Shown here: positions 20,743 through 29,595 of the stretch, one piece after another
Layout of the letters: each line of letters opens with the position of its first letter
Position numbering within the stretch: the first letter of the stretch is position 1
The notes under the pieces: model-generated
What the model was told of the DNA's origin: nothing
The model's input: the letters and a program-made list of their open reading frames with translations, nothing else
Database searches by the model: none
Translations under genes and position numbers: made by a program
Assembly: GCA_031282525.1 (NCBI GenBank)
Contig: JAITDN010000003.1
Location: 186,001 to 250,000, forward strand
Direction of reading: 5' to 3'
Length of the DNA stretch: 64,000 nucleotides
Source: Candidatus Endomicrobiellum basalitermitum
Lineage (GTDB): Bacteria > Elusimicrobiota > Endomicrobiia > Endomicrobiales > Endomicrobiaceae

Positions 20743-21570
20743 TTAAATACTCCAATGTAGTTTTGTTTTTAAAGTTTCAAAGTAAGATTTACTACAATTT
20801 TTTATAAGCTTAAGTCGTTTTTTATATAAAGAAAATTTTACCTTTGTTCCGTTTGGAAGAGTATAGTTGTCTTGTCCATCTATCGATATAATAATTTTAC
20901 CTTTACTATCTTTATTTTTTGTAATAAATGAAACATCACATTTATTAGACAATATCATTGGTCTTTGCGTTAATGTGTGCGGAGAAATAGGAGTAAGAAT
21001 CAACACTGAAAGGTTGGGGTAAACTATAGGCCCCGATGCAGCAAGAGAATATGCTGTTGATCCTGTGGGTGTTGCAAGAATCATTCCATCACATTTATAT
21101 TCAGTTGTAAAATTTTCATCTATATTAACATTTACTGTAATAAGTTTTCCACCTGACAAAGAGCGTAACACGCAGTCATTAGCAGCTATCATTTTCATCT
21201 TTCTGTTTCTATATTCAAATTCCGTAGAAAGTAAAATTCTTTTTTCAATTACAAAACCTGAAGAAAAAATATTTTTTAAGATTACAAATACTTCACTTGT
21301 GTCTGTATCTGCTAAAAATCCAAGAGAGCCAAGGTTTATCCCTTTTATAGGAACCGATAACGGTGAAAACGTTCTTATGACTTTAAGCATTGTACCGTCA
21401 CCACCTATTGATAAAACAAAATCAACCTTCCTAGCTCTAACCGATAAAGAGTCAACGACAAATGCTCTACATTTATTCTGTTTAAGCCAAAATGCAATTT
21501 CAAGTGCAAGTTTCTTTGCATTCACCTTTGATTTATTATAAATAACACCAGCGCTGTATTTCATATTCAT
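20743..21570 (-). CDS. nadK: NAD kinase
   Basis: Phosphorylates NAD to NADP. The protein has the diagnostic GGDGTMLK motif (about residue 55), NLGSLGFLAD, the NAD-binding NDCVLRS and TPTGSTAYSLAASGPIV, and RPMILSNK. The frame can begin at a TTG at 21582, but ATGs at 21570 and 21564 are closer to the first conserved strand (MKYSAGVIYN), so 21570 is used here; the Shine-Dalgarno signal is weak for all. It is transcribed against ispE/tRNA-Gln and divergently from thiL. Confidence 0.95.
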   Translation of the reverse strand: MNMKYSAGVIYNKSKVNAKKLALEIAFWLKQNKCRAFVVDSLSVRARKVDFVLSIGGDGTMLKVIRTFSPLSVPIKGINLGSLGFLADTDTSEVFVILKNIFSSGFVIEKRILLSTEFEYRNRKMKMIAANDCVLRSLSGGKLITVNVNIDENFTTEYKCDGMILATPTGSTAYSLAASGPIVYPNLSVLILTPISPHTLTQRPMILSNKCDVSFITKNKDSKGKIIISIDGQDNYTLPNGTKVKFSLYKKRLKLIKNCSKSYFETLKTKLHWSI

Positions 21571-21764
21571 AATTTTTCTCAATCATAATTATATTAAAAC
21601 AGTACTTTAGAAAAAGAAAAATAACAAAAAAATATCTAATAAAATTCATGTAAAAACGTAAATAATTAAAAATTGGTATAACAGACTTTTTTATACAACA
21701 TCTTAATCATAAAAAAACTTATAATTGATTTTTATTATATCAAAATTGATATAATCACATAATA

Positions 21765-22754
21765 ATGAAAAACAAAAATATCTCAAAAATTGGCGAATTT
21801 GGACTAATAGATATCATAAAAAACAAATTTATAAACGTACGTGATGACAAAAATATCACTGCAAATATAGGCGATGATAGTTTTTGCTTCAAATCTGGTA
21901 AAAATAATATTTGTATAACAAAAGATATGCTGGTTGAAAAAGTTCATTTTAAAAAAGAATGGATAAATCCTCAACAACTCGGTAAAAAATCAATTGAAGT
22001 AAATGTATGTGATATAGCTGCAATGGGAAATATAGTCCCAAAATACATATTCATAGGACTGGGTTTTCCGCCAAAGACATCAGAAATATTTGTCAACAAT
22101 TTATATAAAGGGTTCAGAAAAACATGCGATAAATATAAAATAACAATAGCAGGCGGCGATATCGTAAAATCTGAGAAAATTATAATTTCCGTTACACTTA
22201 TTGGTATAGGAAAACAAGAAATAATTAAAAGGAATGGGGCCAATGAAGGAGATTTGATTGGCGTAACAAATACTTTTGGAGATGCCGGAGCAGGGATCAC
22301 TCTTCTATATAAACACGGAATAAAATATAAATATAATAAAGCTGAACGTTATTTAATTTCAAAACAAAACAATCCTAAAGCAAGGCTTAAAGAAGCATGG
22401 AAAATATCGAAATATTTAACTTCTTTAACGGATGCCTCAGATGGATTATATGTTTCTGTTAATATACTTGCAAAAGATTCCAAAAAAGGAGCAGAAATTA
22501 ATATGAACAAGATTCCAATTTCATCGAACTTAAAAAAAGTTTTCGAGGAAGATAAAAAACAATTAAATTTTGCATTATTTGGAGCAGAGGACTATGAGCT
22601 TGTCTTTACGGTCCCCAATTTAAAAGCAAAGCTTTTAAAAAAATTAATTCCTGAAATTTCATATATAGGTACTATCAATTCTTCAAATGAAGTAAGATAT
22701 TTTTATAATGGCAAAGAACAAAAAATTAAATATTTCGGCTACAAGCATTTGTAA
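21765..22754 (+). CDS. thiL: Thiamine-monophosphate kinase
   Basis: Final step of thiamine diphosphate synthesis, phosphorylating TMP with ATP. The 329-residue protein is a full-length PurM-type ATPase: GEFGLIDIIK near the start, the metal/nucleotide-binding GDDSF and TKDMLVEKVHF, VNVCDIAAMG, and GGDIVKSEKI; C-terminal LTDASDGLYV and GAEDYELVFT. It overlaps tsaE by 47 bases. Together with the thiGHESF operon 3 kb downstream it shows retained thiamine synthesis. Confidence 0.96.
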   Translation: MKNKNISKIGEFGLIDIIKNKFINVRDDKNITANIGDDSFCFKSGKNNICITKDMLVEKVHFKKEWINPQQLGKKSIEVNVCDIAAMGNIVPKYIFIGLGFPPKTSEIFVNNLYKGFRKTCDKYKITIAGGDIVKSEKIIISVTLIGIGKQEIIKRNGANEGDLIGVTNTFGDAGAGITLLYKHGIKYKYNKAERYLISKQNNPKARLKEAWKISKYLTSLTDASDGLYVSVNILAKDSKKGAEINMNKIPISSNLKKVFEEDKKQLNFALFGAEDYELVFTVPNLKAKLLKKLIPEISYIGTINSSNEVRYFYNGKEQKIKYFGYKHL

Positions 22755-23172
22755 AAAAAATATTTTTGTTACAAAAACATCTCAAGAAACTAGGAATTTA
22801 GGAAAAAAATTTGCCTCTATATTAAAAGGTGGAGATATTGTTTTTTTAAAAGGTGATTTGGGAAGTGGAAAAACAACTTTTACACAAGGAATTATAAAGG
22901 CATTTTGTAACAAAGATTTTGCGAGAAGTTCAAGTTTCACACTTATAAATGAATACGATATAGCCAACTTAAGACTTTTCCATATAGATTTATATAGACT
23001 TAACCCTTTGATTGTTTGGGATATTGGAATAGAAGAATATATTTACGGCAAAAATATTTCAATTATTGAATGGGCAGATAGACTTCTAGGAGCAGAAAAC
23101 GATAATCACTGGGACATTGAGATTGAGAATATGAATTCAATGAGAAAAATAAAAATAGAAAGTAAAAGATGA
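22708..23172 (+). CDS. tsaE: tRNA t6A biosynthesis ATPase TsaE
   Basis: P-loop ATPase that works with TsaB and TsaD to make threonylcarbamoyladenosine in ANN-decoding tRNAs. The 154 residues include Walker A GDLGSGKTT at 49-57, SSSFTLINEYD and the FHIDLYRL and IIEWADRL blocks. The start lies inside thiL; the next downstream gene is tsaB with a four-base ATGA overlap, so thiL-tsaE-tsaB is a tightly packed operon. tsaD and tsaC are not in the window. Confidence 0.95.
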   Translation: MAKNKKLNISATSICKKNIFVTKTSQETRNLGKKFASILKGGDIVFLKGDLGSGKTTFTQGIIKAFCNKDFARSSSFTLINEYDIANLRLFHIDLYRLNPLIVWDIGIEEYIYGKNISIIEWADRLLGAENDNHWDIEIENMNSMRKIKIESKR

Positions 23173-23834
23173 AAATCTTAGCTATAGAAACCTCTGGAAA
23201 AACGTTTAGTTTAGCTATAAACGAATATGGAAGAAATACTGCTTCATTTTATTACGATTGTGTAAATATACACTCTGGAATGATTATCACAGCAATAGAA
23301 AGATTACTTAATGATACTAAAAATACTTTTCGAGACATAGACAAATTTGCAGTATCTATAGGACCTGGAAGTTTCACTGGAATAAGAGTCGGTATGACGG
23401 CTGTAAAGATGTTTGCTCAAGTTTTAAACAAACCTATTGTCGCCGTTGATGCTTTGTCAATCTTAGAAAAATCTTCTAGCAAAATTAAAGGAATAAAAAT
23501 AATCCCAGTAATAGACGCTTTAAGAAATGAAGTTTATGTTAAAGAGGGAAAAAAAATTGTTATAAAAAACATAGACTTATTTATCAAGAGTTTAAAAAAA
23601 TATAAAAATAATTTACTACTTATAGGAAATGCTACAATATCTTACAAAAAAGAACTTATAAAAGAATTTGGCACATATAGTATCTCTTTACCTTACACTA
23701 TGCATATGCCACAAGCACATGTGTTAGCAACAATAGCTTATCAATCTGTGAAAAGCAAAAATTATTCAAAAGTAAATCCACTTTATATACGTAGACCGTG
23801 GGCTGAAGAAAATAATAGTAACGCTAAACCTTAA
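23169..23834 (+). CDS. tsaB: tRNA t6A biosynthesis protein TsaB
   Basis: ASKHA-fold partner of TsaD and TsaE. The 221-residue protein opens with MKILAIETSGKTFSLAI, then shows the family-specific SIGPGSFTGIRVGMTAVK block (about 65-82) and ends near VNPLYIRRPWAE. It overlaps tsaE by four bases. Length is at the short end but normal for this family. Confidence 0.95.
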   Translation: MKILAIETSGKTFSLAINEYGRNTASFYYDCVNIHSGMIITAIERLLNDTKNTFRDIDKFAVSIGPGSFTGIRVGMTAVKMFAQVLNKPIVAVDALSILEKSSSKIKGIKIIPVIDALRNEVYVKEGKKIVIKNIDLFIKSLKKYKNNLLLIGNATISYKKELIKEFGTYSISLPYTMHMPQAHVLATIAYQSVKSKNYSKVNPLYIRRPWAEENNSNAKP

Positions 23835-24050
23835 TAAGTAAAAAACAAATTTTTATACTTTTGATTTTTAAAACGCTTGAAGACTTTTAGTATTTTCAAA
23901 ACTATTTTTTTAAAGGATAAATCTAAATTCTTAATCTCTATATGTTATAATGCCAAATCAAACATTTAATACAAAAAATCAATAAAAATAATAACATCAG
24001 AATTTATAGACAAAATCTTCAACAAGATATATCAAGTATACTGCGGTATT

Positions 24051-24647
24051 TTAAGTGTTTTTTTTATTGTTTGAAACGTACCAATTCCACGTACTTACAG
24101 CCTGACTACACAAAAATACGCTATTACTAATAGCGTGCCCTATTTTTCTTTTAAGTATCTTAAAAAAAGCTTCATCTAAATCTTTTTTTGCTAAATTTCG
24201 CATTTCTTCGGCATTTTCCCATTTTCTATCATATGAAGCAGAATCTGCAACAAAAATTATTTTTTCAAGAATACTCATATTTTCTCTTCCAAGTGTATGA
24301 TTTCTTATAGAATTTAAAATATCTTTGTCTTTTATTTTAAAATTTTCTCTCGCAATAATTTCACCAGCAAAGGAATGTAAAAGATAAGGCGAAAATCTAA
24401 TTATCTCATAAAAATATTCAAGATTTTTGTTGTTTTTCTTAAAAAAATTAACAAGTCTTTCATTTGTCATATATTTCGCACAATCATGTAAAAGTCCTGC
24501 AATTTGAGCCTTTAGTATATTTTTTTCATTGTACACAGACGCAAGTTTTACTGCAAGCATAGCTACATTATAAGAATGCTCGCATCTTTCATAACTTAAA
24601 TGTTTGGATAAATAGTCGAATATCTTCTTCTCAATATTTTTATACAC
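24051..24647 (-). CDS. yqeK: HD-domain phosphohydrolase YqeK (Ap4A hydrolase type)
   Basis: Predicted metal-dependent hydrolase; characterised YqeK members split Ap4A symmetrically. The 198-residue protein carries H near 22 (YERCEHSYNVAMLA), HD in GLLHDCAKYM (about 51-60), LLHSFAGEIIA and IRNHTLGR, the HD-superfamily metal ligands. The apparent start is GTG at 24647 behind GAGGT. It follows nadD by 36 bases, the standard nadD-yqeK pairing. Confidence 0.93.
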   Translation of the reverse strand: MYKNIEKKIFDYLSKHLSYERCEHSYNVAMLAVKLASVYNEKNILKAQIAGLLHDCAKYMTNERLVNFFKKNNKNLEYFYEIIRFSPYLLHSFAGEIIARENFKIKDKDILNSIRNHTLGRENMSILEKIIFVADSASYDRKWENAEEMRNLAKKDLDEAFFKILKRKIGHAISNSVFLCSQAVSTWNWYVSNNKKNT

Positions 24648-24683
24648 AGCACCTCATTAATTTCTATTATATAAATGAAAAAT

Positions 24684-25265
24684 CTATCTATAATATAATT
24701 GCTTCTGAATTATATAATCATAAACTTTCCTATTAAGCAAGGTAGATGCTTCTATGTGATTTAATTTAATAAGTTCTCTAATTCTAGTAGAAGAAATATT
24801 CTCAATTTCCTTATCTATAAAAACACATCTATCGAGATATTTAGTGTCACTACCTATTTTGATATTAGGTCTTCTAGCAATTATAAATTTATAGCGAGTT
24901 ACAATGTAATCTATATTTTTCCAAGTAGACAAGTCTAAGAGAGAGTCGGAACCTATAACCATATATATTTCATCCGAAGAGTATAAATTCTGAAAATAAT
25001 CTAAAGTTTGATATGAATATACCATTCCTCGATTCTGAACTTCACAACAACTAATTCTACTCTTACTTACATTGCAAGTAACAAGCCTCAGCATTGAAAT
25101 TCTATCTTTAATATCTGCATATTGTTTTTTTTTATGAGGTGGCGCATAGGCAACAACAAAAATCAATTCTTCTAAATCAAAACACTTGAGCGCAAGATCT
25201 GCAATCTGAACATGCGATTTATGAACTGGATCAAATGATCCCCCAAAAATTGCTATTTTACTCAT
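24684..25265 (-). CDS. nadD: Nicotinate-mononucleotide adenylyltransferase
   Basis: Adenylates NaMN in NAD synthesis. It has the N-terminal nucleotidyltransferase block GGSFDPVHKSH (8-18), YAPPHKK, GSDSLLDLSTWKN and the C-terminal ISSTRIREL motif; 193 residues is the normal length. With nadK in the same window, NAD and NADP formation from nicotinate is partly covered. It is divergent from the thiamine operon. Confidence 0.96.
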   Translation of the reverse strand: MSKIAIFGGSFDPVHKSHVQIADLALKCFDLEELIFVVAYAPPHKKKQYADIKDRISMLRLVTCNVSKSRISCCEVQNRGMVYSYQTLDYFQNLYSSDEIYMVIGSDSLLDLSTWKNIDYIVTRYKFIIARRPNIKIGSDTKYLDRCVFIDKEIENISSTRIRELIKLNHIEASTLLNRKVYDYIIQKQLYYR

Positions 25266-25389
25266 TTATAATTTCCATAGTAATTTATAATGCAACAGAT
25301 TATTCTTAACTTTCCAATATTGATTTTTCACCCCCCACTCTATTTACTATTATAAGCAAAATTACACAAATAATAAAGAATAGCTGTAT

Positions 25390-25418
25390 TTGCATACATA
25401 TAATTTTTATGATATTAT
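25390..25418 (+). promoter_or_regulatory. Predicted promoter of the thiamine operon
   Basis: TTGCAT (25390-25395) and TATTAT (25413-25418) are separated by 17 bases, 30 bases before the TPP aptamer begins. Spacing and position fit a sigma-70 promoter. Confidence 0.6.
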
Positions 25419-25449
25419 GAATAAAATTTGTAAAGTGTCTTTACTAAAT

Positions 25450-25547
25450 TTGTGGGTGCTAAGAGGATCTTTTGATCCCTATAAAGCTGAGAGAAGGACT
25501 AAATCCTTTAACCATTTGAACCTGACATGGATAATACCGTCAGGGAA
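25450..25547 (+). promoter_or_regulatory. TPP riboswitch aptamer (THI box)
   Basis: The conserved THI-element strings appear in order: GGGTGCT, GCTGAGA, the variable P3 arm, ACCATTTGAACCTGA, then GGATAATACCGTCAGGGAA. They form the two-armed aptamer that senses thiamine diphosphate. It precedes thiG, thiH, thiE, thiS and thiF, and is followed by alternative hairpins, so TPP is expected to stop transcription of the operon. Confidence 0.97.
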
Positions 25548-25573
25548 TATAAAAAATTTCTTTTTATAATCCC
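25543..25573 (+). promoter_or_regulatory. Antiterminator hairpin of the TPP riboswitch
   Basis: GGGA-A-TATAAAAA at 25543-25555 pairs with TTTTTATA-A-TCCC at 25561-25573: 12 base pairs with one A-A mismatch and a 5-base loop. Its 5' arm uses the 3' edge of the aptamer and its 3' arm uses the 5' arm of the terminator, so it excludes both the ligand-bound aptamer closure and the terminator. Confidence 0.8.
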
Positions 25574-25603
25574 TTTAGGTAATCTCCCTAAAGGGATTTT
25601 TGT
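25569..25603 (+). terminator. Riboswitch-controlled intrinsic terminator
   Basis: ATCCCTTTAGG at 25569-25579 pairs perfectly with CCTAAAGGGAT at 25587-25597 and is followed by TTTTTGTT. It lies between the TPP aptamer and thiG and competes with the antiterminator hairpin. Confidence 0.92.
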
Positions 25604-25632
25604 TAGCAAATTGATTGGGAGGCCAGGAGAGT

Positions 25633-26409
25633 ATGAACAAAGATATCTTAAACATCGCAGGCATGAAACTTGAGAGTAGAATTTTTATAGGTAGTGGAAA
25701 ATTCCCAAATAATGCACTTATACCTAAAATAATTGAGTCTTCGCAAACACAAGTTATGACTGTAGCTGTAAGGAGATTTGACTTTACAAACCCCAAAGAA
25801 AATATTTTAAATTATATACCAAAAAATGTTCATATAATGCCAAATACATCGGGCGCAAGAAATGCTACTGAAGCAATACGTATAGCACGGATTGCAAAAG
25901 CTGCTACTAAAACTAATTTAATTAAAATAGAAATAATTAATGACAATAAATATCTTTTGCCTGATAACTATCAAACTGCACGAGCATGCGAAGTTCTTTC
26001 AAAAGAAAACTTTAAGGTATTTACCTATATGAACGCTGACTTATACGCTGCAAGAGACATGCAAAATGCTGGAGCAGTAGCAATTATGCCATTAGGGGCA
26101 CCTATTGGTACAAATAAAGGATTAAAAACAAAAGAAATGGTGAGAATATTAATTGATGAAATTGACACCCCAGTAATAATTGATGCAGGATTAGGTAAGC
26201 CATCAGATGCTTGCAAATGTATGGAAATAGGATGCAGCGCAATTATGATAAACACCTCAATCTCCTCAAGTCCAGACCCAGTTTTAATAGCTGAAGCATT
26301 TAAAGATGCTGTAAATGCTGGAAGAAAAGCATTTCTTGCAAAACTTGGTGCAGCATCAGACAGAGCAAGAGCATCATCTCCATTAACAGGATTTCTATAT
26401 GATAAATAA
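25633..26409 (+). CDS. thiG: Thiazole synthase ThiG
   Basis: Forms the thiazole phosphate of thiamine from DXP, dehydroglycine and ThiS thiocarboxylate. The TIM-barrel protein has 258 residues, with the Schiff-base lysine K98 in [10 protein letters not shown], then DNKYLLPDN, the [12 protein letters not shown] block and [10 protein letters not shown]. The ATG at 25633 sits behind GGAGAG; an in-frame TTG at 25615 lies on the wrong side of the Shine-Dalgarno. First gene after the riboswitch. Its substrate DXP is made by dxs in this window. Confidence 0.97.
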   Translation: MNKDILNIAGMKLESRIFIGSGKFPNNALIPKIIESSQTQVMTVAVRRFDFTNPKENILNYIPKNVHIMPNTSGARNATEAIRIARIAKAATKTNLIKIEIINDNKYLLPDNYQTARACEVLSKENFKVFTYMNADLYAARDMQNAGAVAIMPLGAPIGTNKGLKTKEMVRILIDEIDTPVIIDAGLGKPSDACKCMEIGCSAIMINTSISSSPDPVLIAEAFKDAVNAGRKAFLAKLGAASDRARASSPLTGFLYDK

Positions 26410-26472
26410 TATTAGATTTTTTATAAAAATTTAATCTAAGAAATCAAATATCAAAAATTGAAGGTGTATTAT

Positions 26473-27579
26473 ATGACTTTTTATGATGTAAAACAAAAAT
26501 ATGACAAATTTAATTTTGAAAAATATACAGAAAATATTTCTGATAAAATGATAAAAAATTCCATACAAAAAGAAATTTTAGATGATATGGATTTTTTAAA
26601 TCTTTTATCACCCAAAGCTTCAAACCATATTGAAGAAATGGCACAAAAAGCACATGAGATATCAGTAAAACATTTCGGTAAATGCATACTTTTGTACGCG
26701 CCTTTGTATGTTTCAAATTTTTGTATAAATAATTGTGTTTATTGCGGTTTTTCAACAAAAAATAAAATTAAACGAGAAGTTCTTTCTTTCAATGAGATTG
26801 AAGAAAATTGTAAAATAATTTCAAGCTATGGCCTTCGTCATATTCTCCTTGTTACAGGAGAAAGTAACATAAAAACTCCGATAAGTTATCTAAAAAAATG
26901 TGTTGAAATATTAAAGAATTATTTTGAGGGAATAGACATAGAAATATATCCATTAGATGAATCTGGGTATAGATCACTAACAGCCTCAGGGGTTGATGGA
27001 CTTACAATTTACCAGGAAACTTATAATGAAGATCTATATAAACTTCTTCATACCAAAGGAGAAAAGTCAAATTATAGATACCGCCTAGAAACATGTGAAA
27101 GAGCGGGAAGAGCAGATTACAGAAATTTAAATGTGGGTGTACTACTTGGATTAAATGATTTTATAAGTGATCTTTTTCTTACTGGCATTCATGCAAAATA
27201 TCTCCAGACAAAATTCCAATCAGCAGAAATTGGTATATCATTTCCAAGACTCAGGCCTGCTACAGGAGCATATCAACCTAAAACACTAATATCTGACAAA
27301 AATCTTATCCAAGCGATTTGTGCAATAAGACTTTTTATAAATCGTATAAATATAACTATGTCTACTAGAGAAAGTAGAGAACTAAGGAATAATGTAATAC
27401 CCTTAGGTATTACAAGAATGTCAGCAGCATCAAGCACTGAAGTAGGTGGTTACACCAAAAGAGGACAATCATCTGAAGGACAATTTGAAGTAAATGACAC
27501 AAATACAGTTAATAAAGTAAAAGAAATGATATATGAAAAAGGTTATCAGCCCATAATGAAGGATTGGATTGCATTATGA
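26473..27579 (+). CDS. thiH: 2-iminoacetate synthase ThiH (radical SAM)
   Basis: Radical SAM lyase cleaving tyrosine to give dehydroglycine for the thiazole ring; oxygen-sensitive, which marks an anaerobic-type route in contrast to ThiO. The [4Fe-4S] motif is C84-x3-C88-x2-C91 (CINNCVYC), followed by TGES, YQETY and the C-terminal SSTEVGGY region. The ATG at 26473 has AAGGTG six bases upstream and is preferred to the in-frame TTG at 26458. It overlaps thiE by four bases. Confidence 0.97.
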   Translation: MTFYDVKQKYDKFNFEKYTENISDKMIKNSIQKEILDDMDFLNLLSPKASNHIEEMAQKAHEISVKHFGKCILLYAPLYVSNFCINNCVYCGFSTKNKIKREVLSFNEIEENCKIISSYGLRHILLVTGESNIKTPISYLKKCVEILKNYFEGIDIEIYPLDESGYRSLTASGVDGLTIYQETYNEDLYKLLHTKGEKSNYRYRLETCERAGRADYRNLNVGVLLGLNDFISDLFLTGIHAKYLQTKFQSAEIGISFPRLRPATGAYQPKTLISDKNLIQAICAIRLFINRINITMSTRESRELRNNVIPLGITRMSAASSTEVGGYTKRGQSSEGQFEVNDTNTVNKVKEMIYEKGYQPIMKDWIAL

Positions 27580-28208
27580 AAAAACAATTACCTAAAGGTT
27601 TATATGCAATAACTGCAGAAAACTTTTCAAATGGTAAAGACAATATTACTATAGTAAAAGAAATACTTGATGCAGGAATAAAAATTCTACAATACCGCGA
27701 TAAACATAAATCAAAACTTGAAAAATTGAAACAATGCGAAACTATAAGGAAATTGACATTAAATTACGAATGTCTTTTTATAATAAATGACGATATAGAT
27801 ATAGCCTTAGCCATACAAAGTGATGGTATACACCTAGGACAAGAGGATTTACCTATTTCAAAGGTTAGAGAAATTGTAAGACATAATATAATAGTAGGAG
27901 TGTCTACTCATTCACCTAAACAAGCAAGGTCCGCCGTAGAATATGGGGCAGATTATATAGGAGTTGGGCCAATATATAAAACTTTTACAAAGGAGAATAT
28001 TGTAGATCCTGTGGGACTCGAATATTTAAGTTTTTGTATAAAAAATATTGTAGTGCCAAAAGTGGCAATAGGAGGTATTAAACTCTCAAATTTATCAGAA
28101 GTCTGTAGACATAAACCAGAAAATATATGTATGGTAACAGAAATAACATCAGCACAAGACATAAAACTCATAATAAAAAAGGCACAGGAGGTAATAGAAA
28201 ATGATTAA
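27576..28208 (+). CDS. thiE: Thiamine-phosphate synthase ThiE
   Basis: Couples HMP-pyrophosphate and thiazole phosphate into TMP. The protein has 210 residues with LQYRDKHK (pyrophosphate binding), FIINDDIDIALAIQSDGIHLGQ, VGVSTHSPKQA, DYIGVGPIYKTFTK and VAIGGI, the classic TIM-barrel signatures. The ATG at 27576 overlaps the thiH stop (ATGA) and is preferred to a TTG four codons upstream. It overlaps thiS by eight bases. Confidence 0.97.
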   Translation: MKKQLPKGLYAITAENFSNGKDNITIVKEILDAGIKILQYRDKHKSKLEKLKQCETIRKLTLNYECLFIINDDIDIALAIQSDGIHLGQEDLPISKVREIVRHNIIVGVSTHSPKQARSAVEYGADYIGVGPIYKTFTKENIVDPVGLEYLSFCIKNIVVPKVAIGGIKLSNLSEVCRHKPENICMVTEITSAQDIKLIIKKAQEVIEND

Positions 28209-28404
28209 CGTCAAAATTAATGGACAAAACAAAAAATTGGAAGACAAAACAAATATAGCTGACTTTTTTAAAAAAAATAATATTGATCCTGTAGGAGTAA
28301 CAGTCGAGCATAATTTAGAAATTGTCAATCAAGAAAATATTGCAAAAATTATATTGCAAGAAGGGGATACATTAGAAATATTAAGATTTGTAGGGGGTGG
28401 GTAA
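28201..28404 (+). CDS. thiS: Sulfur carrier protein ThiS
   Basis: Ubiquitin-like 67-residue protein that carries sulfur as a C-terminal thiocarboxylate to ThiG. Its sequence ends in RFVGGG, with the required terminal Gly-Gly; NGQNKKL and GDTLEILRFVGGG match the family. The start lies inside the thiE end, with AGGAGG just upstream. Confidence 0.95.
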   Translation: MINVKINGQNKKLEDKTNIADFFKKNNIDPVGVTVEHNLEIVNQENIAKIILQEGDTLEILRFVGGG

Positions 28405-28405
28405 A

Positions 28406-29137
28406 ATGCAAATAGATCTCGAAAGATACAAAAGACAACTATCAATTGAAGCTATAGGAAAACACGGCCAGCAAAAACTTTTCGATGCAAAAGTACTTGT
28501 ATGCGGAACAGGAGGGTTAGGTGGTCCAGCACTTACTTATCTTACAGCAGCAGGGGTAGGCAATATAGGCTTATGTGACTTTGACATTGTAGAACCAAGC
28601 AATTTAAATAGGCAAATTCTTTATAATTATGCAGACATAAAGAAGCAAAAAACAAATATTGCCAAAGAAAGACTTGAGAAATTCAATCCTGATGTTAAAT
28701 TTAAAGTATATCCAGAAAAACTTACAGAAGAGAACACAAGTGATATTTTTAAAAATTATGATGTTGTAATAGACGCAGTCGACAATTTTCAAAGCAGATA
28801 TTTAATAAATGCAGCAGCTTATAAAAGTTCCGTGCCATTAGTATGTGGAGCTGTATGCGAATTTGAAGGGATTTTAACTGTAATAGTCCCAAAAGAAAAT
28901 ACAAGTTGTTTTCAATGTATATATCCTATAAAACCTTCAGCAGAATTAACGTCAAAAACATTTGGTATTCTTGGAGCAATAGCAGGAGTAATAGGTTCTA
29001 TGCAAGCTTTAGAGGCAATAAAATTTATTTTGGGATTACATTGTCTTAAAAATAAAGTTCTAATCTTTAATGGCATAGAAAATATATACAGGATTAGAAC
29101 TATTTCAAAAAGAAAAAATTGCCCTATTTGTAGATAG
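28406..29137 (+). CDS. thiF: ThiS adenylyltransferase ThiF
   Basis: E1-like enzyme that adenylates the ThiS C-terminus. It has RYKRQ near the start, the nucleotide loop GTGGLGG at about 34-40, LCDFDIVEPSNLNRQ and two zinc-binding Cys pairs (CFQC and the final CPIC). MoeB and HesA share this fold, but the position directly after thiS argues for ThiF. The ATG at 28406 follows a G-rich Shine-Dalgarno inside thiS; the in-frame GTG at 28397 is less likely. Last gene of the riboswitch operon; thiC and thiD are not in the window. Confidence 0.94.
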   Translation: MQIDLERYKRQLSIEAIGKHGQQKLFDAKVLVCGTGGLGGPALTYLTAAGVGNIGLCDFDIVEPSNLNRQILYNYADIKKQKTNIAKERLEKFNPDVKFKVYPEKLTEENTSDIFKNYDVVIDAVDNFQSRYLINAAAYKSSVPLVCGAVCEFEGILTVIVPKENTSCFQCIYPIKPSAELTSKTFGILGAIAGVIGSMQALEAIKFILGLHCLKNKVLIFNGIENIYRIRTISKRKNCPICR

Positions 29138-29239
29138 ATGCAACATACTATATATTGCAAAAACTTGACTTATTAAGTATATTTTTTGCCAGACTAAATA
29201 TAAATTAAAGGTACAACGAAATTTTGGAGGAATACATTA

Positions 29240-29530
29240 ATGACAAAGCTTAAAACAGGTAGACATACTTCCTCTCTTAAAGAGGCAAGAAAAGCAGAAA
29301 AAAGAAATAAAAGAAATATGGCAATAAGAAGTAAAATAAAAACTTCGATAAAAAGGGTTGAAACAGCAGTAAGCAATAACAATATAAAAATGTCAGAAGA
29401 ACAATTAAGACGAGCTTTTTCAGAATGGGATAAAGCGGCAAAAAGAAATGTAGTACATCCTAAAACTGCTTCAAATCAAAAAGCAAGACTATCAAAACTT
29501 ATAGCAAAAAAAAATAGAAACAAAGACTAG
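29240..29530 (+). CDS. rpsT: 30S ribosomal protein S20
   Basis: Primary 16S rRNA-binding protein of the small subunit. The 96-residue, Lys/Arg-rich helical protein has KRNKRNMAIRSKIKTSIKRVE and the HPKTASNQKARLSKL tail of S20. TTGGAGG lies nine bases upstream of the ATG. It is monocistronic and ends in a bidirectional terminator facing holA. Confidence 0.97.
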   Translation: MTKLKTGRHTSSLKEARKAEKRNKRNMAIRSKIKTSIKRVETAVSNNNIKMSEEQLRRAFSEWDKAAKRNVVHPKTASNQKARLSKLIAKKNRNKD

Positions 29531-29539
29531 AAATTTTAA

Positions 29540-29590
29540 ATACAAAAAACACTGTTTACTATAAACTATAATAAACAGTGTTTTTTGTAT
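29540..29590. terminator. Bidirectional terminator between rpsT and holA
   Basis: A perfect 19-bp stem (29540-29558 with 29572-29590) and 13-base loop. It has T-rich 3' arms on both strands, so it serves rpsT (+) and the leuS-lptE-holA run (-). Confidence 0.93.
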
Positions 29591-29595
29591 ATGTT

